Shown here in pieces: positions 57,348 to 64,000 of a DNA stretch of 64,000 nucleotides. A program made the translations under genes and the position numbers. Source of the DNA: Oceanitalea sp047302425 (lineage in GTDB: Bacteria; Actinomycetota; Actinomycetes; Actinomycetales; Actinomycetaceae); contig NZ_CP154855.1 in assembly GCF_047302425.1 (NCBI RefSeq), forward strand, positions 2,976,001 through 3,040,000. The letters run 5' to 3'. The notes under the pieces were generated by a model. That model had not been told where the DNA came from. It did not search any database and saw only the letters and a program-made list of their open reading frames with translations. Position 1 is the first letter of the stretch. Each line of letters begins with the position of its first letter.

Positions 57348-58846
57348 CGGCCAGTCTGGTGCAGGGTGCGGGCGGCCTCGGTGATCGACCCGCTGAGCGA
57401 GGGGTAGATCGTGTAGACGTTGGCGAGCTGGTCCACCGTGATCCGCTGGGTGACGGCGACGGCGAGCGGGAAGATGAGCTCGCTCGCCCGCGGCGCGACG
57501 ACCACCCCGCCGAGGACCGCGCCGGAGTGGCGGTCGGCGACGACCTTGACGAAGCCCTCGCGGATGCCGAGCATCTTGGCGCGCGGGTTGCGGGCCAGCG
57601 GCAGCTGGGTGACGACCGCGTCGACCTCGCCGTCGTGCACCGCCCGCTCGGCGACGCCGATCGTGGCGATCTCGGGGGCGGTGAAGATGTTGGCGGTGAC
57701 GGCGGTGACGTCGAGCGGGGAGACGGCGTCACCCAGGGCGTGCCACATGGCGATGCGGCCCTGCATGGCGGCCACCGACGCGAGCGGCAGCACGCCGGTG
57801 CAGTCGCCGGCGGCGTAGACGCGCACCGCCGTCGTGCGCGAGACGCGGTCCACCTGGATGTGGCCGCTGCCGCTCAGCGCGACCCCCGCCTCCTCCAGGC
57901 CCAGCCCCTCGGTGTTGGGCACACCGCCGACGGCGACGAGGCAGTGCGAGGCGCTGATGACCCGGCCGTCGGTGAGCTCGACCTCGACGCCGTCGCCCAC
58001 GCGGCGCACGGCGGCGGCACGCGAGCGGGACAGCACGGTCATGCCGCGACGGCGGAAGACGGTCTCGATGAGCTCGGCGGCGTCCTCGTCCTCCCCCGGC
58101 AGCACGCGGTCGCGGCTGGAGACGAGGGTGACGGGCACGCCCAGGCCGTTGTACGCGCCGGCGAACTCGGCGCCGGTGACACCGGAGCCGACGACGACGA
58201 GGTGCTCGGGCAGCTCGGTGAGGTTGTACATCTGCGCCCAGGTGAGGATGCGCTCGCCGTCGGGCTGCGCGTCGGGCAGCACGCGCGGGTGGGCCCCGGA
58301 CGCGACGAGGACGATCTCGGCGACGAGCTCCTCCTCGCCGTCGTCGGTGGTCACGTGGACCGGGCGGGTGCCGTCCCCGCGCAGGTCCCCGGCGATCCGG
58401 CCGGTGCCGTCGACGACCCGGATGCCCTCACGCTCGAGGCGGCCGCGGATGTCGGCGGACTGGCGGGCCGCGAGGTCGAGGACGCGGCGGTTGACGGCGG
58501 CCATGTCGACCGAGGTGCCGCCGACGCCGCGGATGCCGAGCTCGGCGGCCGCGCCCGTCGTCGTCATCCACTCGGCGGTGGCGATGAGGGTCTTGGAGGG
58601 CACGACGTCGGTGAGGACGGCGGCCCCGCCCAGCCCCTGCCGCTCGACGACCGTCACGCGAGCGCCCAGCTGGGCGCCGACGAGTGCCGCCTCGTAGCCG
58701 CCCGGGCCGCCACCGATGATGACGACGCGGCTGCCCTCGCGGACCGGCGACCGGCCGGCGGCGTCCTGGCTGCGGCGCCCCTCGGTGGGTGCGGTCGGTC
58801 CGGGGCTGTCCCCGGCGGGCCTGTGCTCGTCCGTCGGTGTGCTCAC
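57344..58846 (-). CDS. lpdA: LpdA-type NAD(P)H quinone oxidoreductase
   Basis: A 500-residue flavoprotein of the disulfide-reductase fold. FAD site VVIIGGGPGGYEAALVGAQL, NAD site VVVGSGVTGAEFAGAYNGLG, RVYAAGDCTGVLPLASVAAM and dimer-interface NVYTIYPSLSGSITEAART. The active-site stretch reads GLGGAAVLTDVVPSKT, with no Cys pair where true lipoamide dehydrogenases have CxxxxC. This is the Mycobacterium LpdA (Rv3303c) pattern, a quinone reductase, not a lipoamide dehydrogenase. About 40 polar N-terminal residues follow the GTG start. Confidence 0.91.
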   Translation of the reverse strand: MSTPTDEHRPAGDSPGPTAPTEGRRSQDAAGRSPVREGSRVVIIGGGPGGYEAALVGAQLGARVTVVERQGLGGAAVLTDVVPSKTLIATAEWMTTTGAAAELGIRGVGGTSVDMAAVNRRVLDLAARQSADIRGRLEREGIRVVDGTGRIAGDLRGDGTRPVHVTTDDGEEELVAEIVLVASGAHPRVLPDAQPDGERILTWAQMYNLTELPEHLVVVGSGVTGAEFAGAYNGLGVPVTLVSSRDRVLPGEDEDAAELIETVFRRRGMTVLSRSRAAAVRRVGDGVEVELTDGRVISASHCLVAVGGVPNTEGLGLEEAGVALSGSGHIQVDRVSRTTAVRVYAAGDCTGVLPLASVAAMQGRIAMWHALGDAVSPLDVTAVTANIFTAPEIATIGVAERAVHDGEVDAVVTQLPLARNPRAKMLGIREGFVKVVADRHSGAVLGGVVVAPRASELIFPLAVAVTQRITVDQLANVYTIYPSLSGSITEAARTLHQTGR

Positions 58847-58912
58847 GGGGGCATTGTGCCGTCTTTGTCCCGCACCATGCCCACCGACCACCCCGGCAGG
58901 TAACGTCAGGGC

Positions 58913-59746
58913 ATGGTCACCCCCACCCACGCCCCGGACCACGACGCGCCCTTCGAGCTGGCCCGGCAGGCCGCCGAGCGGCTCGCCGAGCTCACCGGGG
59001 TGGCCCGCCACGACGTCGCGCTCGTCCTCGGCTCCGGCTGGGGCGGGGCCGCCGAGCTCCTCGGCGAGACCGTCGCCGAGGTCCCCGCCGAGCAGGTGCC
59101 CGGCTTCCGCGCGCCCGTCGTCGCGGGGCACGGCGCCACCATCCGCTCGATCCGCATCGACGCCGACGGCGGACCCCGCCACGCCCTCGTGCTCGGCTCG
59201 CGCACCCACTACTACGAGTCCCGCGACGTGCGCGCGGTCGCGCACGGGGTGCGGACCGCGGCGGCGGCCGGCGTGCAGCGCCTCGTCCTCACCAACGGCT
59301 GCGGCGGCCTGGACCCGGCGGTGCGGCCGGGCACCCCCGTCCTCATCTCCGACCACATCAACCTCACGGCCGCCTCCCCGCTCGAGGGCGCGACCTTCGT
59401 CGACCTCACCGACCTGTACTCCTCCCGGCTGCGCGACATCGCGCGGGAGGTCGACCGCACCCTCACCGAGGGTGTCTACGTCCAGCTCCCCGGCCCCCAC
59501 TACGAGACGCCCGCGGAGGTGCGCATGGTCGCGCTCCTCGGCGGCACGCTCGTGGGCATGTCGACGACGCTGGAGGCCATCGCCGCGCGGCACGTGGGCC
59601 TGGAGATCCTGGGCCTGTCGCTCGTGACGAACCAGGCGGCCGGAATCAGCCCCGAGCCGCTCTCGCACGAGGAGGTCATCGAGTCCGGCCGCGCCGCCGG
59701 CCCGCGGATCTCCCGGCTGCTGGCAGACATCGTCCGTCGTCTCTGA
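58913..59746 (+). CDS. punA: Purine-nucleoside phosphorylase
   Basis: A 277-residue trimeric-type PNP that cleaves guanosine and inosine with phosphate. VALVLGSGWGGAAELLGE (phosphate loop), VAGHGATIRSIR, VLGSRTHYYESRDVRAVAHG, LTNGCGGLDPAVRPG, YVQLPGPHYETPAEVRM and LGLSLVTNQAAGISPEP are the expected blocks in order. ATG start; 15 bases before the phosphohexomutase gene, likely an operon for salvage of ribose phosphate. Confidence 0.95.
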   Translation: MVTPTHAPDHDAPFELARQAAERLAELTGVARHDVALVLGSGWGGAAELLGETVAEVPAEQVPGFRAPVVAGHGATIRSIRIDADGGPRHALVLGSRTHYYESRDVRAVAHGVRTAAAAGVQRLVLTNGCGGLDPAVRPGTPVLISDHINLTAASPLEGATFVDLTDLYSSRLRDIAREVDRTLTEGVYVQLPGPHYETPAEVRMVALLGGTLVGMSTTLEAIAARHVGLEILGLSLVTNQAAGISPEPLSHEEVIESGRAAGPRISRLLADIVRRL

Positions 59747-59761
59747 GAGAGGAACCCCTGA

Positions 59762-61459
59762 ATGGATGTCGACGTCGTCCGGAGCTGGATCGCCGAGGAC
59801 CCCGACCCGCAGACCGCCAACGAGCTGGGCGTGCTCCTCGAGCGCGCCACGGCCGGGGGCCCGGAGGCCGACGCGGCCCGCGCCGAGCTCGAAGACCGGT
59901 TCTCCGGCCCGCTCGTCTTCGGCACCGCCGGGCTGCGCGGGGCGCTCGGCGGCGGGCCCAACCGGATGAACCGCGCCGTCGTCATCCGCACGACGGCGGG
60001 GCTGGCCGCGTGGCTGAGCGAGCAGCTGGGCGGGGCGGCGCCGCGAGTCGTCATCGGCTACGACGCCCGGCACGGCTCGGCGCGCTTCGCCGAGGACGCC
60101 GCCGCCGTCGTCACCGGCGCCGGGGGTGAGGCGATGCTCATGCCGAGCGTCGGGCCCACCCCGGTGCTCGCCTACGCCGTGCGCGCGCTCGACGCCGACG
60201 CGGGCGTCATGGTCACCGCCTCCCACAACCCCAAGGAGGACAACGGCTACAAGGTCTACCTCGGGGGCCGGGTCGTCACCGACGCCGGGCAGGGCGCCCA
60301 GCTCGTCACGCCCGCCGACGGCGAGATCGCCGCCCGCATCGCGGCCGTCGGGGCGCTCGCGGACGTGCCGCGGCCCGCCGACGGGTGGCAGGTGCTCGAC
60401 GGCTCGATCACCGAGCAGTACATCGCGCGAGTCGCCTCGCTCGTGCCCCACGGCTACGCGCGCAGCCTGCGGATCGTCTACACCCCGATGCACGGGGTGG
60501 GCGCCGAGGTGGCCGTCGCCGCCCTCGCGGCCGCCGGCTTCACCGACGTCCACGTCGTGGCGGAGCAGGCCGAGCCGGACCCCGAGTTCCCCACCGTCGC
60601 CTTCCCCAACCCCGAGGAGCCCGGCGCCCTCGACCTCGCCTTCCGGCTCGCGCAGCAGGTGGAGGCCGACGTCGTCATCGCCAACGACCCCGACGCCGAC
60701 CGCTGCTCGGTGGCCGTGCCGGACACCGCGGTGGCCGGCGGCTGGCGCCAGCTGACCGGTGACGAGGTGGGCGCGCTGCTGGGCAAGCAGGCCGCGATCA
60801 GCGCGGCGGTCTCCGGGCACGGCGTGCTCGCCAGCTCGATCGTCTCCTCGCGTTTGCTCGCCCGCATCGCCGCCTCCCACGGCCTGGAGCACCGCACGAC
60901 GCTCACCGGCTTCAAGTGGATCAGCCGCGTGCCGGGGCTCGTCTTCGGCTATGAGGAGGCGCTGGGCTACTGCGTCGACCCGCAGGCCGTGCGTGACAAG
61001 GACGGCATCAGCGCCGCCGTGCGGGTCGCGCTGCTCGCCTCCCAGCTCGTCGACCGGGGCAGCACGCTGCTCGACGTCCTCGACGAGCTCGCCCTCCAGC
61101 ACGGACTGCACGCGACCGCGCCGCTCACCCTGCGGGTCTCGGACGTCTCGGTCATCCCACCGGCCATGCAGCGGCTGCGCGACAGCGGGCCGCAGACGCT
61201 GGCCGGCTCGCCGGTCGTGCGGACCATCGACCTGTCCGCCGGCGAGGACGGCCTGCCCCCGACCGACGGTCTCGTCTACCTCACCGCGCGCGGTGACCGG
61301 GCGATCGTCCGGCCCAGCGGCACCGAGCCGAAGCTCAAGTGCTACCTCGAGGCCGTCGAGCCGGTGACCGAGCGGGACCGCCTGCCCGCCGCCCGCCGCG
61401 CCGCGGCCCAGCGCCTCGACCAGATCCGGGCCGAGCTCAGCGCCCTCATCGGCCTGTAA
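59762..61459 (+). CDS. Phosphohexomutase (phosphopentomutase/phosphoglucomutase family)
   Basis: A 565-residue alpha-D-phosphohexomutase. The phosphoserine loop is MVTASHNPKEDNGYKVYLG, the metal loop IANDPDADRCSVAVPD, the sugar loop GFEEALGY-like VFGYEEALGYCVDPQAV, and the phosphate-binding loop VRPSGTEPKLKCYLE. Next to purine-nucleoside phosphorylase the product ribose-1-phosphate is a likely substrate, as these long members often act on pentoses (PGM2/PgcA type). ATG with GAGAGGAA upstream. Confidence 0.9.
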   Translation: MDVDVVRSWIAEDPDPQTANELGVLLERATAGGPEADAARAELEDRFSGPLVFGTAGLRGALGGGPNRMNRAVVIRTTAGLAAWLSEQLGGAAPRVVIGYDARHGSARFAEDAAAVVTGAGGEAMLMPSVGPTPVLAYAVRALDADAGVMVTASHNPKEDNGYKVYLGGRVVTDAGQGAQLVTPADGEIAARIAAVGALADVPRPADGWQVLDGSITEQYIARVASLVPHGYARSLRIVYTPMHGVGAEVAVAALAAAGFTDVHVVAEQAEPDPEFPTVAFPNPEEPGALDLAFRLAQQVEADVVIANDPDADRCSVAVPDTAVAGGWRQLTGDEVGALLGKQAAISAAVSGHGVLASSIVSSRLLARIAASHGLEHRTTLTGFKWISRVPGLVFGYEEALGYCVDPQAVRDKDGISAAVRVALLASQLVDRGSTLLDVLDELALQHGLHATAPLTLRVSDVSVIPPAMQRLRDSGPQTLAGSPVVRTIDLSAGEDGLPPTDGLVYLTARGDRAIVRPSGTEPKLKCYLEAVEPVTERDRLPAARRAAAQRLDQIRAELSALIGL

Positions 61460-61473
61460 CCCCCTCCCCCGAG

Positions 61474-61516
61474 CGCCGAGAGCGGAGTTGTTCCAGGAAC
61501 AACTCCGCTCTCGGCG
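61474..61516. terminator. 21-bp perfect-stem hairpin downstream of the phosphohexomutase
   Basis: CGCCGAGAGCGGAGTTGTTCC, a single central A, then its exact complement, 15 bases after the stop codon. With the next hairpin it separates the convergent phosphohexomutase and xylA genes. Confidence 0.85.
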
Positions 61517-61535
61517 TCATGGGGGCCCAGACGGC

Positions 61536-61571
61536 GAGAGCCGGACTCCTCCGTGGAGGAGTCCGGCTCTC
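61536..61571. terminator. 17-bp hairpin facing xylA
   Basis: GAGAGCCGGACTCCTCC, GT, then its exact complement. One mismatch interrupts the outer CGGC/GGCG extension. It lies 19 bases beyond the preceding hairpin and 18 before the xylA stop, so it probably ends xylA transcripts. Confidence 0.82.
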
Positions 61572-61589
61572 GGCGCGTGAGGGGCTGGG

Positions 61590-62771
61590 TCAGCCGATGA
61601 GGTGCTCCATCGCGAGCTGGTTGAGGCGCACGAAGCGGTACTCGCGCGCCGCGGCGGCGTCGACGTCGAAGTCCTCGAAGGTGCTGCGGTCGGCGAGGAA
61701 GCCCTCGAGCGACTCACCCTCGGCGAGCGTGGGCTGCGACAGCTCGAGGACGCCGGACTCCTCGAAGGCCTCCTGGACGCGGGAGTCGGCGCGGTAGGCC
61801 TTGGCCTTCTCGGCGAGCATGAGGTACATCGACATGTTGGCCTCGGCCGAGTCCCACACGCCCTGCATGTGCTCGGTGCGCGAGGGCTTGTAGTCGAAGT
61901 GCTTGGGGCCCTCGTAGCGGGGGCCGCCACCCGGGAAGCCGTTCTCGAGCAGGTCGACGGTGAAGAAGGCGGAGAGCAGGTCGCCGTGGCCGAAGACGAG
62001 GTCCTGGTCGTACTTGATGGACCGCTGGCCGTTGAGGTCGATGTGGAAGAGCTTGCCCGACCACAGCGCCTGGGCCAGCGCGTGGGTGTAGTTGAGGCCG
62101 GCCATCTGCTCGTGCCCGGTCTCGGGGTTGAGGCCGACGATGTCGCCGTGCTCGAGCTCGGCGATGAAGCCGAGCGCGTGGCCGACCGTCGGCAGGAGGA
62201 TGTCGCCGCGGGGCTCGTTCGGCTTGGGCTCGAGCGCGATGCGCAGGTCGTAGCCCTTGTCCTTGATGTAGCCGGCGACGGTGTCGATGCCCTCGCGGTA
62301 GCGGTCGAGCGCGGCGTTGACGTCCTTGACGCCGTCGTACTCGCTGCCCTCGCGCCCGCCCCACATGACGAAGGTCGTCGCACCGAGCTCGGCGGCGAGG
62401 TCGACGTTGCGCAGCACCTTGCGCAGCCCGAAGCGGCGCACGGAGCGGTCGTTGGCGGTGAAGCCGCCGTCCTTGAAGATCGGGTGGCTGAAGGTGTTGG
62501 TCGTGACCATCTCGATGGTCAGCCCGGCGTCGTCGGTGGCCTGCTTGAAGCGGGTGAGGATGCGCTCACGCTCGGCGTCGTCGGCACCGAAGGGCACGAC
62601 GTCGTCGTCGTGGAAGGTCACGCCCCAGGCGCCGAGCTCGGCGAGCTTGGTGGCGTACTCCCAGGGGTCGAGCGTCGGGCGGGTGGCGGCGCCGAACTGG
62701 TCCTGTGCGGGCCAGCCGACGGTCCAGAGGCCGAAGGAGAAGCGGTCGTCGGGGGTGGGCTTGCGAACCAT
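61590..62771 (-). CDS. xylA: Xylose isomerase
   Basis: A 393-residue TIM-barrel enzyme, the class I short actinobacterial form, converting D-xylose to D-xylulose (and glucose to fructose). SFGLWTVGWPAQDQFG, VTFHDDDVVPFG (catalytic His), FVMWGGREGSEYD, IALEPKPNEPRGD (metal Glu and Lys), GLNPETGHEQMAGLNYTH and KLFHIDLNGQRSIKYDQD. ATG at 62771 with GAGGAGTC upstream. It is preceded by an operator-like site and the ROK regulator gene. No xylulokinase gene is in the window. Confidence 0.97.
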   Translation of the reverse strand: MVRKPTPDDRFSFGLWTVGWPAQDQFGAATRPTLDPWEYATKLAELGAWGVTFHDDDVVPFGADDAERERILTRFKQATDDAGLTIEMVTTNTFSHPIFKDGGFTANDRSVRRFGLRKVLRNVDLAAELGATTFVMWGGREGSEYDGVKDVNAALDRYREGIDTVAGYIKDKGYDLRIALEPKPNEPRGDILLPTVGHALGFIAELEHGDIVGLNPETGHEQMAGLNYTHALAQALWSGKLFHIDLNGQRSIKYDQDLVFGHGDLLSAFFTVDLLENGFPGGGPRYEGPKHFDYKPSRTEHMQGVWDSAEANMSMYLMLAEKAKAYRADSRVQEAFEESGVLELSQPTLAEGESLEGFLADRSTFEDFDVDAAAAREYRFVRLNQLAMEHLIG

Positions 62772-62801
62772 GGTGACTCCTCGTCGAGCGGGTTTTGTTT
62801 T

Positions 62802-62819
62802 GTAGCGCAATTTAACTAC
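62802..62819 (-). promoter_or_regulatory. AT-rich xylA operator/promoter
   Basis: GTAGCGCAATTTAACTAC is an imperfect palindrome (12 of 18 positions symmetric, including GTAG/CTAC ends and an AATT centre) in an AT-rich patch about 31 bp upstream of xylA, followed on the minus strand by AAAACAAAAC. It resembles ROK/XylR operators in position and character. Confidence 0.55.
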
Positions 62820-62836
62820 GCGGGGGCCGGGTCGTG

Positions 62837-64000
62837 TCAAGCCCCGGGGATCCACCCGCTCGGGCCAGCGAGCACGTCGCCGACGACGGCGAGCGCCGCG
62901 CCCGTGAGCGCCGGCTCGCCCGAGCGGCCGGGCCGGATCGTCACGTCGAGCCAGGGCGCGGCGAGCACGCGGCGACCCAGCTCCTCCTCCAGCGCCGGGC
63001 GCAGGACGGGCAGCAGCGGGATGAACTGCCCGCCGAGGACGATGTCGTCGACGTCCAGCAGGTTGACGACGTTGGCCAGGGCGGTGCCGAGCGCGTGCCC
63101 GGCGCGGTCGACGACCTCGCGCGCGGGGCCCGGCGTGGCGGCGGCGTCGGCGATGTCCGCGACGGTGGCGTCCGGGTCGAGGCCGGCGGCGGCGAGGAGC
63201 GCGTCGCGGCCGGCGTACTGCTCGAGGCAGCCGGTGGCGCCGCAGGTGCAGGGCGGGCCCGCCGGGTCGACGAGCGTGTGGCCCACCTCCCCCGCCCACC
63301 CGTGCCGCCCGCGCACGGGGACGCCGTCGACGACGGAGGTGCCACCGATGCCGATGTCGGCGGAGACGTAGAAGAAGGTGCCGCTGCCGGCGGGCCGCCC
63401 GGGCGCGTCCAGCGCGTGGGCCAGGGCGGCGAGGTCCGCCTCGTTGCCGACCCCCACGGGGACGGCCTGCCCGTCCGGTCCGCCAGTCAGCCGCAGGTGC
63501 TCGGAGGGCAGCACCTCGCGCCAGCCGAGGTTGGGCGCGCGCAGCACCCGGCCGACGGAGTCGACCAGGCCCGGGACGGCGACCTGCGCCCCGGCCAGCA
63601 CGGTCCAGCGGCCCTCGCTCGCGACGAGGAGCTCGCGGGCCAGGCCCTCGAGGCGGGCGAGCACGGCGTGCGGGTCGCTGCCCTCGAGGTGCTCGGGCAC
63701 CACCCGCTCGGCGAGCACGGCACCGCTGAGGTCCACGAGGCGCGCCCCGAGGTAGCTCGGGGAGACCTCCAGGCCGAGGCCGGCGATCGTGCCGCGGGCC
63801 GGGACGAGGGGGGTGGCAGGCCGGCCCCGACCGGCGATCTGCGGGGGCAGCTCGTCGAGCAGGCCGCCGGCGAGCAGCTCGTCGACGAGGCGGGAGACCG
63901 TCGAGCGGGTGAGGCCGCTGGCGGCGGCGATCCCGGCCCGGGACACTGGTTCGGGCGCCCCGTAGGCGAGCATGGTGACCACGGAGAGGTTCTGGTCCCG
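62837..64000 (-). CDS. xylR: ROK-family xylose-type repressor (runs off the right edge)
   Basis: At least 387 residues; the N-terminus lies outside the window (the frame continues upstream as RDQNLSVV before VTMLAYGAPEP). A winged HTH (SRAGIAAASGLTRSTVSRLV) is followed by an ROK sugar-kinase-like domain with VDLSGAVLAERVVPEH, ADIGIGGTSVVDG and the zinc motif PCTCGATGCLEQYAG. The phosphate loop of true kinases is degenerate. Directly upstream of xylA on the same strand with a 65-bp gap holding the operator, so it is probably its repressor and may be partly co-transcribed. Confidence 0.9.
   Translation of the reverse strand, partial: RDQNLSVVTMLAYGAPEPVSRAGIAAASGLTRSTVSRLVDELLAGGLLDELPPQIAGRGRPATPLVPARGTIAGLGLEVSPSYLGARLVDLSGAVLAERVVPEHLEGSDPHAVLARLEGLARELLVASEGRWTVLAGAQVAVPGLVDSVGRVLRAPNLGWREVLPSEHLRLTGGPDGQAVPVGVGNEADLAALAHALDAPGRPAGSGTFFYVSADIGIGGTSVVDGVPVRGRHGWAGEVGHTLVDPAGPPCTCGATGCLEQYAGRDALLAAAGLDPDATVADIADAAATPGPAREVVDRAGHALGTALANVVNLLDVDDIVLGGQFIPLLPVLRPALEEELGRRVLAAPWLDVTIRPGRSGEPALTGAALAVVGDVLAGPSGWIPGA

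Noticed and set aside
57344..58846. Dihydrolipoamide dehydrogenase (E3) annotation
   Set aside because: The two redox cysteines are absent from the active-site motif.
57344..61111. A single minus-strand frame of 1255 codons covering lpdA and the opposite strand of pnp and the phosphohexomutase
   Set aside because: Only the part below 58846 matches a protein family. The rest is the antisense of two clear plus-strand genes and has the Arg/Gly/Ala shadow composition common in GC-rich DNA.

Overview
The window is about 64 kb of very GC-rich DNA with dense, overlapping ATGA/GTGA gene junctions. WhiB7, mycoredoxin, PPA1309, DUF3117 and UPF0182 proteins and LpqY-SugABC-type genes place it in the Actinomycetota. 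A Micrococcales-type genome (Georgenia- or Cellulomonas-like) is plausible, but species cannot be fixed from the sequence alone.

Layout. 1-0.7 kb: end of thyA coupled to folA. 0.7-2.8 kb: a small XRE regulator and an ABC-2 exporter. 2.8-6 kb: cytochrome P450, SDR and epoxide-hydrolase-like genes in one direction. 6-10 kb: a DUF4129/MoxR/DUF58 membrane operon. 10-12 kb: an ABC-F ribosome-protection-type gene with a short leader ORF and a WhiB7-like promoter, divergent from a DUF2975/XRE pair. 12.6-16.1 kb: an FAD oxidoreductase, then an RsbQ hydrolase coupled to a PAS-GAF-PP2C phosphatase (RsbP-like).

16.14-31.77 kb is an integrated mobile element of about 15.6 kb, with visibly lower GC for much of its length. 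It lies in the 3' end of the initiator tRNA-fMet gene, between 37-bp direct repeats, with a tyrosine integrase and an excisionase-like gene beside the intact tRNA and matching arm-type repeats near both ends. Cargo: a MazF-type toxin pair, a Gabija-like OLD-nuclease/UvrD-helicase defence operon, an XRE-ImmA/IrrE protein coupled to an unknown protein, a wrecked TrwC/MobF relaxase, a decayed ParE toxin with its antitoxin, several unrecognised genes, and an 11-bp repeat cluster. An ISL3-type insertion sequence splits the helicase gene. It has an exact 8-bp target duplication, and removing it restores the reading frame, so the defence system looks recently inactivated.

31.9-46.3 kb returns to conserved actinobacterial chromosome: UPF0182, PPA1309, PDZ-Lon-like protease, DUF2342, YgjP metallopeptidase, a ThiF-like protein, whiB7 with a regulatory leader and uORF, uvrD2, mycoredoxin, nudC, a kinase-fold protein and a PAP2 phosphatase. 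46.4-53.5 kb combines an LpqY-SugABC-like (trehalose-type) importer with ectABC, a compatible-solute neighbourhood without ectD. 53.5-64 kb holds pepA, DUF3117, a LOG-family protein, dapE, an LpdA-type flavoprotein, purine nucleoside phosphorylase, a phosphohexomutase, and xylA with a ROK regulator that runs off the window. Several intergenic gaps there carry long hairpins sharing a CGCCGAGAG core.
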